From Deltaproteobacteria bacterium (GTDB lineage Bacteria; Myxococcota_A; Polyangia; Polyangiales; Polyangiaceae), in assembly GCA_016218915.1 (NCBI GenBank), contig JACRCQ010000021.1, positions 1 through 64,000 of the forward strand: a DNA stretch of 64,000 nt. Reading direction: 5' to 3'. Under the pieces are notes generated by a model. It was not told the origin of the DNA. It made no database searches and worked only from the letters and a program-made list of their open reading frames with translations. The position numbers and the translations under genes were made by a program. Below are positions 54,911-63,874 of the stretch, one piece after another. The first letter of the stretch is position 1. Each line of letters begins with the position of its first letter.

Positions 54911-55396
54911 ATGGCACACCGGATGATTTCTCGAGCTGTCCTGGCGGTGGCCGGCACCCTGGCCATCGCAACCGCGTGCGGATGCGGCAAGTCGTTCGTG
55001 ATCCCCACAGCGCCCGGCTTCGTGAAGCTGGAGGACCAAGAGCCCGCCTACGACTACCGCGCCACCACCGCTGACGGCGTCGTGGTCGGCGTGCGCGAGA
55101 TCAAGCACGAGCCCAAGGGCGACACCGCATTCTGGGTCCAGGCCATCAAGAACCAGATGCGCTCCATGTCCGGCTACGCCTTGCTCGAGACCGTCGAGGT
55201 CACGACCAAGAGCGGGCAGAAGGGCACCCAGATGAGGTTCGGCCACGACGAAAAGGGCGAGCCCCTGCTCTACTGGGTGACCGTGTTCGTCACTGAAAAG
55301 AGGATCTTCGTGGTGGAATTCGGCGGCACAAAGGCCCAGCTGGATCGCCAGGCCACGCAGCTGGCCTGGGTCCTGGAGAACTTCCAGGGCAGCTGA
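54911..55396 (+). CDS. Small lipoprotein, mixed alpha/beta
   Basis: 161 residues. The signal ends in ATACGC. The mature part reads as an alternating alpha/beta domain (YRATTADGVVVGVREIKHEP, WVTVFVTEKRIFVVEFGG) that resembles PsbP/DcrB-like folds; this is only a visual impression. It is 14 bp after the DUF4349 gene and 53 bp before gltX. Confidence 0.65.
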   Translation: MAHRMISRAVLAVAGTLAIATACGCGKSFVIPTAPGFVKLEDQEPAYDYRATTADGVVVGVREIKHEPKGDTAFWVQAIKNQMRSMSGYALLETVEVTTKSGQKGTQMRFGHDEKGEPLLYWVTVFVTEKRIFVVEFGGTKAQLDRQATQLAWVLENFQGS

Positions 55397-55449
55397 CCCT
55401 CCGGCTCTGGCGTGACCCGGGAGCGCGTGCGTGGTAGAGCGCCCGCGCC

Positions 55450-56904
55450 ATGTCTGAACATCCCCGCGTACGGTTTGCCCCCTCTCCGACCGGCTACCTG
55501 CACATCGGCGGCGTGCGAACCGCCTTGTTCAACTGGCTGTGGGCACGGAAGAACCACGGCACCTTCGTGCTGCGCATCGAGGACACCGACCAGGAGCGGT
55601 CCACGCCCCAGAGCATGCAGGTCATCCTCGATTCCATGCGCTGGCTCGGCCTGGATTGGGACGAGGGCCCTGAGGTGGGAGGCCCGAACGGCCCCTACTT
55701 CCAGATGCAGCGGCTGCACCTGTACCGCGAGTACGCCGACAAGCTGATCGCTTCCAAGCGCGCCTATCGCTGCTACTGCACCAAGGAAGAGCTCGCAGCC
55801 GCCCGCGAGAAGCTCAAGCAGGAGAACCCCAAGGCGAACTTCGTCTACCCTGGCACCTGCCGCGATCGCACCGACCACCCGGATCGCCCTCACGTGGTCC
55901 GCTTCAACATGAAGGGCGTGAACCGCGAGACCACGACCTACCGCGATCTGGTCTTTGGCGAGGTCACCACGCCCAACAGCGCGCAGCAGGACTTCGTGAT
56001 GCTGCGCAGCGACGGGGTGCCGCTGTACAACTTCGGCGTGGTCATCGACGACCTGACCATGGGGATCACCCTGGTGATGCGAGGGCGCGACCATATGGTC
56101 AACACGCCGCCGCAGATCCTGCTCTACGAGGCCCTGGAGTGCGCAACGCCCGCCTTCGCCCACTTGCCCATGATGCTCGCGCCTTCTGGTGAGAAGCTCA
56201 GCAAGCGTCATGGCGCTGTGAGCGTGGGCGAGTACGAGACCAACGGCTTCCTGCCCATGGGCGTGCTCAACTACCTCGCGCGGTTCGGCTGGTCGCACGG
56301 GGATCAGGAGATCTTCTCGCGAGGCGATCTGATCGACAAGTTCGACCTCGAGCATCTGGGCCGTCCTGACGGACGCTTCGACGCCAAGAAGTTCGCAGAC
56401 GTGAACTTCGAGCACCTCAAGGAGGAGCGTCTGACGGATCTGGAGTCGTATGCGCGACAGGTGCTTCCATTCCTTGCCAAGCGCGGGCTCGATGCGGTGG
56501 ATCCTGGCAAGCTTCGCGCGGCGATTCCCACGATCCGGCAGCGTGCGCGCACCTTGATCGAAGCAGCGGAAGCGCTCGACTTCTATCTTCGCGACAAGCC
56601 GGTCTACGACCCGGCAGCGGTCAAGAAGGTCCTGACGCCCGAGTGCGTGGACAACCTCGAGGCCGTGGCAGGCGCGATCGAGTCGATCGACAAGTTCGAC
56701 CAGCCAGGCATCGAGGCAGCGATCCAGGCGTTGCTGACTGCGCGCGGTCTTCAGATGAAGGCGATTGCGCAGCCCGCGCGCGTGGCGCTCACGGGCAAGA
56801 CGGCGAGCCCTGGCTTGTACGAGCTGATGGAAGTGCTGGGTCGCGAGGCTTGCCTTGCGCGGTTGCGCGCGGGCATCGAGCTGGCCCGCGGCGGCAGGAG
56901 CTGA
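55450..56904 (+). CDS. gltX: Glutamyl-tRNA synthetase
   Basis: 484 residues, usual GltX length. FAPSPTGYLHIGGVRTALFN contains the HIGH motif as HIGG, and GEKLSKRHG (about 250) is the KMSKS motif. LRIEDTDQERS is the glutamate pocket. The discriminating or non-discriminating type cannot be told from the sequence alone. TAGAGC ends nine bases before the ATG and lacks a Shine-Dalgarno, suggesting a leaderless mRNA. Confidence 0.97.
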   Translation: MSEHPRVRFAPSPTGYLHIGGVRTALFNWLWARKNHGTFVLRIEDTDQERSTPQSMQVILDSMRWLGLDWDEGPEVGGPNGPYFQMQRLHLYREYADKLIASKRAYRCYCTKEELAAAREKLKQENPKANFVYPGTCRDRTDHPDRPHVVRFNMKGVNRETTTYRDLVFGEVTTPNSAQQDFVMLRSDGVPLYNFGVVIDDLTMGITLVMRGRDHMVNTPPQILLYEALECATPAFAHLPMMLAPSGEKLSKRHGAVSVGEYETNGFLPMGVLNYLARFGWSHGDQEIFSRGDLIDKFDLEHLGRPDGRFDAKKFADVNFEHLKEERLTDLESYARQVLPFLAKRGLDAVDPGKLRAAIPTIRQRARTLIEAAEALDFYLRDKPVYDPAAVKKVLTPECVDNLEAVAGAIESIDKFDQPGIEAAIQALLTARGLQMKAIAQPARVALTGKTASPGLYELMEVLGREACLARLRAGIELARGGRS

Positions 56905-56909
56905 CGGTC

Positions 56910-57857
56910 CTGGGCCCGCCTAGCGTATTCGGCGATCCCAACGCAACCAGCGCGTTTCACCGCTGGCTCGAGTCGCCGCTCGTCAAGGCGCCCCTGCCCA
57001 TCCCCATTCTGCTGGCGATCGCGCCAGTGATCTGGCTGTTCTTTCGCTCCACGTGGCGCGAGCTCGACGCCGAGGCGCAGCGCTATCGCGGCGAGTGGGT
57101 CGCCAAGGGCAAGTGGGATCCGCGTCCTGCGGTTGCCTTCGCGATCCTCGCGGTCGTCCTGACGGTCCAGGAGTACTACGGCGGGCGCTACTTCTACGAC
57201 ACGACGATCCGGCCGTTTCTGGCGGCGCACCAGACCGGCTGGATCGGGGCGGTCTTCAAGCTCAGCAAGTACGACGAGCTGTTCGGCTACGCCTGGTGGG
57301 CGTTCGCTCGTTGCTTCGGCTACGTGATCGTGCCGCTGCCGATCTGGAAGCTGCTGTTCCCGCGCGACAGCCTGCTCGACATGGGGTTGCGCATGCGCGG
57401 CCTGCTGCGCCACACCTGGATCTACCTGGTGTGCCTCGCAGTTGTGGTGCCGAGCATGCTGCTGGTGGCCCGCCAGCCCGACTTCGGCACCTACTACCCG
57501 TTCTACAAGCTCTGCTCGCGGTCGTGGCTGGATCTCGCGCTCTGGGAGGCCATGTACTTCGCGCAGTTCTTCGCGCTCGAGATGTTCTTCCGCGGCTGGC
57601 TGCTCGGAGCGTTGCGAAAGAACCTCGGGTCTGCGGCCATCTTCGCCATGGTCGTGCCGTATTGCATGATCCACTACGGAAAGCCCTACCTCGAAGCCAA
57701 CGGTGCCATCGTGGCCGGCATCGTGCTCGGCTCGCTGTCCATGCGGACCAAGAGCATCTACTCGGGATTCCTCGTGCACATCACGGTCGCCCTTTCGATG
57801 GACCTGCTGTCGCTCTGGCATCGACACGCGCTGCCGCATGTCTGGATCGCGCCGTAG
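56910..57857 (+). CDS. CPBP-like intramembrane protease-family membrane protein
   Basis: 315 residues if translation starts at the CTG 56910, six bases after the gltX stop, which follows CAGGAG by a few bases. No ATG, GTG or TTG occurs near; the first canonical codon is a GTG at 57026, inside the first helix. About eight helices. The protease-like motif reads LEMFFRGW, where the CPBP family has EExxxR, so the first Glu is Leu. YCMIHYGKP and GFLVHITVALSMD match motifs 2 and 3. Activity is therefore doubtful. Confidence 0.7.
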   Translation: MGPPSVFGDPNATSAFHRWLESPLVKAPLPIPILLAIAPVIWLFFRSTWRELDAEAQRYRGEWVAKGKWDPRPAVAFAILAVVLTVQEYYGGRYFYDTTIRPFLAAHQTGWIGAVFKLSKYDELFGYAWWAFARCFGYVIVPLPIWKLLFPRDSLLDMGLRMRGLLRHTWIYLVCLAVVVPSMLLVARQPDFGTYYPFYKLCSRSWLDLALWEAMYFAQFFALEMFFRGWLLGALRKNLGSAAIFAMVVPYCMIHYGKPYLEANGAIVAGIVLGSLSMRTKSIYSGFLVHITVALSMDLLSLWHRHALPHVWIAP

Positions 57858-57898
57858 TTGATTCGACGACGATTCGATGTCGATGACGCCCCAGGGTC

Positions 57899-58873
57899 CT
57901 ACAGCTTCAGGCCGATCTTCTGCACCAGCGGCGCGAAATCAGGGTCAGCCCGAAGCTGCGCGTCGGGCTCGTATTGCGACTTGCCGAAACCGCGCGACCG
58001 CAGCAGGCGCTCGAGGATCGCGCGCTCGTTGTCGCTCAGCGGCACCTTCGTCCGATCGCTTCTGCGCACCAGCTCGCCGGTCCACCAGCGGTACTCGAAC
58101 TCGGTGATCGGCGTGCACCCCTCCTTGAACGAGCACAAGCCGCCGTGCTTGCGCAGCACCACCTGCCATTCCCGATGCACCACGTCGAGGTAGTTGCGGT
58201 ACGCCGTGATGAACGCGTCGATCGCAGGCCCAGGTCGGAGCTCGTCTGGAGTGGGAGGCTCATGCACGTGCAGACGACCGGACCAGGCGTAGTCGTCGAA
58301 CAGCATGTAGCCGCCGTCCCGGAGCAATCCCCACGCAAGCACCGCGTCCGCAAGCACGTCGTCAGCCGTGTGCGAGCCGTCGATGTAGATGACGTCGAAC
58401 GAGCTCAACGGCAGCTTGCGCAGCTCTACCTGCGACGAGCCCTGGATGGTGGTGGCCTTGCCTGCGAGCCCGCTCTTTTCGAGGTTGGAGAGGTAGATCG
58501 CCTTGGTGTTTCCCAGGAAGATGTCGATGCCGGTCAGGTGCGCGCTCGGGTGCGTGAGGATGTTCTCCAGCATCCAGAGCGCACTTCGCCCCTCGAACAC
58601 GCCGATCTCGAGGTACTGCAGGTCCGCTCGTCCGCGCAAAGGACCCAGCACCTGCGACCACATCGGCACCCGGTCCGAAAACCAGTCTTCGCTGAAGGTG
58701 TAGGCCTTCTGATAGACCGCCCCGCCATCCATCGCAGCAGCGAACGCACCGGCAGCGCCCGCAGAGCCTGCTGACGGAATGGGCTGCGGATTCTTGCAGC
58801 TCACGCCGCCCCAGATGGTCGCAGCTGCAGCCACCACGCCGATCGCGCGAAGCGCTTTCCCACCGAGGTTCAT
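57899..58873 (-). CDS. Methyltransferase-fold protein with N-terminal membrane or lipid anchor
   Basis: 324 residues. Residues 5-26 (ALRAIGVVAAAATIWGGVSC) form a hydrophobic export signal; the Cys could be lipidated but the residue at -3 is Gly. The rest is a class I SAM-dependent methyltransferase fold: LQYLEIGVFEGRSALWML (motif I), LTGIDIFLG, DVIYIDGSHTADDVLAD and GGYMLFDDYAWSG. An exported SAM-dependent enzyme would lack its cofactor outside, so the anchor may keep the domain on the cytoplasmic face. It is three bases after the upstream gene's stop. Confidence 0.75.
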   Translation of the reverse strand: MNLGGKALRAIGVVAAAATIWGGVSCKNPQPIPSAGSAGAAGAFAAAMDGGAVYQKAYTFSEDWFSDRVPMWSQVLGPLRGRADLQYLEIGVFEGRSALWMLENILTHPSAHLTGIDIFLGNTKAIYLSNLEKSGLAGKATTIQGSSQVELRKLPLSSFDVIYIDGSHTADDVLADAVLAWGLLRDGGYMLFDDYAWSGRLHVHEPPTPDELRPGPAIDAFITAYRNYLDVVHREWQVVLRKHGGLCSFKEGCTPITEFEYRWWTGELVRRSDRTKVPLSDNERAILERLLRSRGFGKSQYEPDAQLRADPDFAPLVQKIGLKL

Positions 58874-58876
58874 CGC

Positions 58877-59422
58877 TCAACCGCCCTCTTCAGGAGCTTG
58901 GTCGTCGTGCGATCCCGCCGCTGGGCCCGCCATGAGCTCTGCAGCGATCCGCCCCATCACCAGGGCGCGCGATCGATTGTGCAGCCTGGAGCGGTACAGC
59001 TCGGCGAGGGCTTTGGCTGCAGCAGCGGCAACCGGGCGCTGTTCGCCTTGCCAGGGAGCCACGCTCAGGCGCTTCCACAGGATTCGCTCCAGGGATCGGG
59101 GGCGACGGAACCACAGCAGCCGGCGCAGCCCTTCGATGGGGTCCGGCCAGGTCGGATCAGCGTGAAGAGCGCGAAAATACAAGCTCATCGCGGCAAAACC
59201 GCCACCGCGTTGGGTGGACAGATGGCCTGCGGCCTGGTGAAGCACCATGGCTCGTTCCCGCGGGCTGGTGGCTTCGCGCGCCTTGGCCCGCGCCTGCATC
59301 GCGCTCTGGGCCAGGCTGCCCACAGCGCCCACGCCTTTTCGCACAGGACGCATGCGCCAGAGCAGAAACGCCATGAACACCAGGGCGCCTGCCAGTACGA
59401 CGATGTTCTGCCAGTCCATCAT
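58877..59422 (-). CDS. Uncharacterised membrane-anchored helical protein
   Basis: 181 residues. One helix (VVLAGALVFMAFLLWRM) is followed by an all-helical, TPR-like region (REATSPRERAMVLHQAAGHL, FRALHADPTWPDPIEGLRRL). No named family. It has tandem ATGs at 59422 and 59419 after CGGAGT. Adjacent to the methyltransferase gene by three bases, so the two are one operon and may work together. Confidence 0.72.
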   Translation of the reverse strand: MMDWQNIVVLAGALVFMAFLLWRMRPVRKGVGAVGSLAQSAMQARAKAREATSPRERAMVLHQAAGHLSTQRGGGFAAMSLYFRALHADPTWPDPIEGLRRLLWFRRPRSLERILWKRLSVAPWQGEQRPVAAAAAKALAELYRSRLHNRSRALVMGRIAAELMAGPAAGSHDDQAPEEGG

Positions 59423-59646
59423 GACTCCGGAGCGTTCATAGCCGGAATTGCGCAGAAGGGCGAGTACGCGGCGCCCTGGAGGCCGCGGGTGCCGCAAACG
59501 AGCGCGATCCATTCGGGCATGATTCGGGCGGGTCGATGGTTGATCAGTCCGGAAGAAACCCTTGGCGCCGGGCCATGCCCCGCATCAAGAAGAGTTGTAC
59601 GGGTCTACTGCGATTGCCTACAATTCGAATACCGTCGGTTGCATCC

Positions 59647-60324
59647 ATGCCGCCAAGCCCCCTGCCCCGTCCCCTGCTCTCCTGCATCACCGCCCTGGCG
59701 CTGGTGATGGTTGCGGGCAGCGCGTCGGCGGACATCTTCACGTTCACCGACAGCAATGGCGTCGTGCATTTCTCGAACAGCCGGTCGGACGCGCCCGGCT
59801 CCAAGCTGTACATGAAGACCGCGCCCAAGCGTCGAACGGACACGGCCGTGGCGCCGTTCATGCCGAGCGACACGTCGCCCGAGCGCTTCGCTCGATTCGA
59901 CGAGCCGATCCGGCAGGCGGCCACGCTCTACCAGATCCCTGCGGAGCTGGTGCGGGCCGTGATCAAGGTGGAGAGCGACTACGATCCGCGCGCAGTTTCG
60001 ATCGCAGGTGCCCGCGGGCTGATGCAGATGATCCCGGCAACCGCCGAGCGCATGCAGGTGCGGGACATCTTCGATCCGCGCGAGAACATCTTTGGAGGCG
60101 TGCGATTCCTTCGCGTGCTGGCCAACACCTTCAACGGCGATCTTCAGCTGACCATCGCTGGCTACAACGCGGGCGAAGGTGCGGTGATGCGCTACGGCGG
60201 CATCCCTCCTTTCGAGGAGACCCGCATGTACGTGGCCAAGGTGCTCTACTACTACAATCGCTACCGAGCGATGTCCGACGCCTTCCAGGCGAGCTCGACG
60301 CCGCCGACCGAAAACGCGCCCTAG
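59647..60324 (+). CDS. Soluble lytic transglycosylase with DUF4124-like N-terminus
   Basis: 225 residues. A signal peptide (MPPSPLPRPLLSCITALALV) ends near ASA. A DUF4124-like segment DIFTFTDSNGVVHFSNSRSD is followed by the SLT domain: VIKVESDYDPRAVSIAGARG (catalytic Glu), LMQMIPATA, DPRENIFGGVRFLRVL and IAGYNAGEGAVMRYGGIPP. It cleaves peptidoglycan between MurNAc and GlcNAc in the periplasm. Starts at 59575 or 59536 would add up to 37 residues; none has a good ribosome site. Confidence 0.88.
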   Translation: MPPSPLPRPLLSCITALALVMVAGSASADIFTFTDSNGVVHFSNSRSDAPGSKLYMKTAPKRRTDTAVAPFMPSDTSPERFARFDEPIRQAATLYQIPAELVRAVIKVESDYDPRAVSIAGARGLMQMIPATAERMQVRDIFDPRENIFGGVRFLRVLANTFNGDLQLTIAGYNAGEGAVMRYGGIPPFEETRMYVAKVLYYYNRYRAMSDAFQASSTPPTENAP

Positions 60325-60363
60325 CACAGCGCCCCCAGCCCGATGCGGTGGCTCAGGATAGGG

Positions 60364-60377
60364 GCACGTGCACGTGC
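60364..60377. repeat. Perfect 14-bp palindrome GCACGTGCACGTGC
   Basis: It lies in the 62-bp gap between the convergent transglycosylase and surface-protein genes. No T-run follows either arm. Confidence 0.55.
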
Positions 60378-60386
60378 GTAGCTGAG

Positions 60387-63300
60387 TCAGAGAGAGGTGC
60401 CGGGCTGCGCGGCCGTCAGCGACCAGAGCCAGTTGTCGAGCAGCACGAGCGAGTCGTACCACTGATCTCCTGTGTCCCAGGTCGCGAAGCGTATCTCGAT
60501 GGTCTCCCCCGGATTGACGTTGCCGTGCGTGGTCAGCCAACCGGTACCGCCGCCCAGCCGATTGCTCGAGCCACACCAGCCCGGATCGCCGGAGAACTGC
60601 GGTGGAGGGTTCAAGGTGTCGAACCCGGTGCCCGCCAGCTCGGTGATGCCGAGACAGGTATTGCAGTTGCCCGCCACCGAGCCGCCCCCGCAGCCAGTGG
60701 GGCCGTTGAGACATTGGCGGAACAGGCCGGTGTTGCCGAATGCGAGGTTGACGCCGACCGGGTAATAGGGGGGGCCGGCAGGAGCCGGGTCATAGAAAGC
60801 AAGGTTCCTGTCCGTCGGGTTCGGCGGATTGCCGGTGAAGGTCGAGTTGAGCAGGGACACGAAGAAGTCGTTGTATGGACTGCAAACCCACTCCGGGTAC
60901 TCGCTCGAGAAGAAGTAGGGCATTACGCTGAAAGATTGCGCGTTCGTAGGCACGCGAATGCGGATCTTGAGCATGATGGGATCATGCGCGACGTTGCCGC
61001 CCTGCGGGGCGGGGCAGCCCGGGGAGTTGGGTATCACGCCGCCGTTGGCTGCAAGCCAGTCCGCTGGAACTCCACTGCTGGTGCCCATGTCCTGACCGCC
61101 CTGGAATGCTGCGAACGCGGGATTGGTGTCGTTGCTGTCCGCAGCGCGTCCTGTCGACAGGACCGCGACGCGTGCACCCGCCTTCGGAACGATTGCGGTG
61201 CCGAATCCGGGCCGGATCGATCGCGACATCGCAGCGGGGACTCCCGTCCCGTCCGCCCGGAAGAACCCCGCGCTGATCACGCCCCACTTCTTCTGGTTCA
61301 AAGGAGGCGTCTCCGTGGTGAACTGGCACAGGTCGATCGCCCTCGCGTAGTCGAGAGGATCAGCCGAATTGGAGGCAAGTGCGCCGTCGCAGGTGGTCAA
61401 CCCATTGTCGATGGTGCCGTCGCAATCGTCATCGACGTTGTTGCCTGGGACGTCGAACGCTCCTGGATTGACAAGTGCTGGGATCGAGCAGTTCGCAGTG
61501 GTGTCGCAACAGTCCCCCTGGCATCGAGTCCAGCCGTCGGCATCGCTGTCCGGCGGATCGTCCGCACCTCCCACGCAGTCGTCGTTGACGCCGTTTCCGC
61601 AGATCTCGTCGATCGGAAGCACTTGCCCCACACAAGCCGACGTCCCGGTCCCAGTCGCGTTGCACGTCGCGATGCCAGCCTTGCATGGCCCCACGCCAGC
61701 CGTCCCGTTCGGGCCTTGGTAGCAGGAGGTCTGCACACCAGGAGTGCAGGTGCACCCTGCGCCCCCTTTGCCGAACCCGTCGTTGACGATCCCGTTGCAG
61801 TCGTCGTCGAGCGAGTTGAGGCAAGAATCCACGTCAGGAATGATCTGGCCGATGCACGGCCCCCATGCCTGCCCGTCCGCATTGCAGGTCTGGCTGCCTG
61901 CAACGCAAACGCCCTTGCCCAACGTGCCCGCAGGCCCGGTGTAGCAGGTCTGCTGCGCGCCCGGCGTGCACGCGCAGCCGGCGCCGCCCTTGCCGAATCC
62001 GTCGTTGACGATCCCGTTGCAGTCGTTGTCGATCGCGTCGGTGCAATGGTCGGTCGACGGGACAACCTGGCCGTTGCACGGTCCATTGGCAGTGCCCTGT
62101 GCGTTGCACTGCGCGGTGCCCGACTTGCACGCGCCCACGTTCAGCGTGCCTGGCCCGCCGGTGTAGCAGGTGGACACAGCGCCCGGGAAGCACAGGCAGC
62201 CGTTCGCTCCGGAGGAGAAGCCATCGTTGGTCGTGCCGTTGCAGTCGTTGTCCAGATTGTCCGTACACACGTCAGGGCTCGGAACGACCGTTCCCTGGCA
62301 GGGTCCGTAGCCGGTTCCCATCGAATCACAGGTCTGGGTGCCTGCTTTGCACACTCCGACTCCAGCCGTGCCCGGAGGTCCGGAGTAGCAGGTTGCGGTC
62401 GAGTTCGGCGTGCATTGGCACCCCGCTCCACCTGCTTCGTTGACCTCGCCGTTGCAGTTGTCGTCCACAGGAGTCAGGCACGTCTCAGGCGTGGGTAGCA
62501 CCTCTCCGATGCAGCCGCCCCACGCCGTGCCCGCGAGGTTGCACACGTGCGTTCCATCCTGGCACGCACCTACATTTCTCGTGGAGGGAGGCCCGTTGTA
62601 GCAGGGCTCCTGCGACTGCGGCACGCACACGCAGCCCGGCCCGCTCTCGTTGGTCTGGCCATTGCAATCGTCGTCCACCGGCGTGTAGCAGCTCTCGGTG
62701 GTGGGCAGCACCTCGCCCATGCACGCTCCCCACGCTGTGCCCGTGCTGTTGCACGTCTGCGTGCCACCCTTGCAAGGGCCGACATTCTCGGTGCCGGGCG
62801 GGCCGCTGTAGCAGGGCTGCGTCGCATTCGGAACGCACGAGCATGCGCCGCCGTCGCCGGATGGAGTCTCGCAGCCGTTGGCCGGAACCTGATCGCAGTT
62901 CTCGAACCCGGGAAGACACGCCTCCAGGCCGCACTTGCCGCCGAGGCAGGTGGACGTGGCATTGGCGATGTTGCAGGCATATCCGCACGCCCCGCAGTTC
63001 TGCACGTCGGTCCCGGTGTTGATGCACTTGCTGGAGCAACAGTCGAACCCGGTCTGGCATCCATGCTGCGGCGTGCAGCCCGGCTCGCAAGAGTTGCTCT
63101 TGCACACCAGGCCGAGCGGACATTGCGTGTCGTCCGTGCAGCCCACGCACTTGTGCGTGTTCGGATCGCAGGTCATCGCGCCGGCATCGCTGCCAGCCGT
63201 GCAATCGTCGGCAGTGTCGCATCCAGGCGTGCACTTGATCGTCGTCGAATCGCAGTACATGCCGTTCTGGCACGTCGAGGGATCGGCCGGCTTGCACTCG

Positions 63301-63728
63301 ACGCACGCGCCGGAAGCCTTGTCGCAGTACGGTCCCGCAGCGTTTCCGACGCATTCCGTGTCGTTCTGGCACTTGGCCGAGCCGTCACCGCTTCCGCCGG
63401 TTCCTGCCGTGCCGCCGGCTCCGTCGAGCGAGGTGTCGAGGCTCGTGTCCGTGGGAGCGTCGGACGGCCCCGAATCCTTCACGCCACCGGTGCCGCCGCC
63501 GCCAGCGGTCCCGCCCATGCCCGCAGTCCCTGCCGTTCCCGCAGCTCCGCCTTTTGCGTCCACAGGCGCGTCGGTCGAGCTGCCTCCGCTGCCTCCGACA
63601 CCCGGCGTGGGTTCGGTGGAGCCGCTGCTCGAGCAGCCCATGGCGGCGAAAGTTGCCGCTGCCAGGAACACGACCCAACGAGGACGCAAACCCCTGCTGC
63701 CCGAGCGAGTGCCAACGAACTCATTCAT
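60387..63728 (-). CDS. Large Cys-rich MopE-like lipoprotein with six 70-residue repeats and choice-of-anchor L-like C-terminus
   Basis: 1113 residues. The lipobox is AAMGC, followed by a Gly/Ser/Thr/Pro linker. Six tandem repeats of about 70 residues follow, each with CYxGPxGTxxVGxC, CNxxGTxWGxC and DDDCNGxxNE, the MopE-type metal-binding pattern. The last 300 residues resemble a choice-of-anchor L domain (PYFFSSEYPEWVCSPYNDFF, GETIEIRFATWDTGDQWYDS). A surface protein, possibly binding calcium or copper. The start at 63728 opens the signal peptide, with AAAGGACG upstream. Confidence 0.88.
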   Translation of the reverse strand: MNEFVGTRSGSRGLRPRWVVFLAAATFAAMGCSSSGSTEPTPGVGGSGGSSTDAPVDAKGGAAGTAGTAGMGGTAGGGGTGGVKDSGPSDAPTDTSLDTSLDGAGGTAGTGGSGDGSAKCQNDTECVGNAAGPYCDKASGACVECKPADPSTCQNGMYCDSTTIKCTPGCDTADDCTAGSDAGAMTCDPNTHKCVGCTDDTQCPLGLVCKSNSCEPGCTPQHGCQTGFDCCSSKCINTGTDVQNCGACGYACNIANATSTCLGGKCGLEACLPGFENCDQVPANGCETPSGDGGACSCVPNATQPCYSGPPGTENVGPCKGGTQTCNSTGTAWGACMGEVLPTTESCYTPVDDDCNGQTNESGPGCVCVPQSQEPCYNGPPSTRNVGACQDGTHVCNLAGTAWGGCIGEVLPTPETCLTPVDDNCNGEVNEAGGAGCQCTPNSTATCYSGPPGTAGVGVCKAGTQTCDSMGTGYGPCQGTVVPSPDVCTDNLDNDCNGTTNDGFSSGANGCLCFPGAVSTCYTGGPGTLNVGACKSGTAQCNAQGTANGPCNGQVVPSTDHCTDAIDNDCNGIVNDGFGKGGAGCACTPGAQQTCYTGPAGTLGKGVCVAGSQTCNADGQAWGPCIGQIIPDVDSCLNSLDDDCNGIVNDGFGKGGAGCTCTPGVQTSCYQGPNGTAGVGPCKAGIATCNATGTGTSACVGQVLPIDEICGNGVNDDCVGGADDPPDSDADGWTRCQGDCCDTTANCSIPALVNPGAFDVPGNNVDDDCDGTIDNGLTTCDGALASNSADPLDYARAIDLCQFTTETPPLNQKKWGVISAGFFRADGTGVPAAMSRSIRPGFGTAIVPKAGARVAVLSTGRAADSNDTNPAFAAFQGGQDMGTSSGVPADWLAANGGVIPNSPGCPAPQGGNVAHDPIMLKIRIRVPTNAQSFSVMPYFFSSEYPEWVCSPYNDFFVSLLNSTFTGNPPNPTDRNLAFYDPAPAGPPYYPVGVNLAFGNTGLFRQCLNGPTGCGGGSVAGNCNTCLGITELAGTGFDTLNPPPQFSGDPGWCGSSNRLGGGTGWLTTHGNVNPGETIEIRFATWDTGDQWYDSLVLLDNWLWSLTAAQPGTSL

Positions 63729-63874
63729 GATGAGCGTCCTTTCGAAAATGGCTGCACTGCGACGTGCAGATCTCGTAGCCCGTGCTCTCATGATAGCCGA
63801 TCGCTCGAGCCGCAACCCGCACCGAGTGGACTGGCGCGGCTCTTTAATGGGCCCCCGCTCATCAGCGCGGAGCG

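Noticed and set aside
59562..62498. Very long open frame on the plus strand opposite the MopE-like gene
   Set aside because: GC-rich codon bias leaves antisense frames open; the product has no family pattern, while the minus strand gives a signal peptide, repeats and a known domain.
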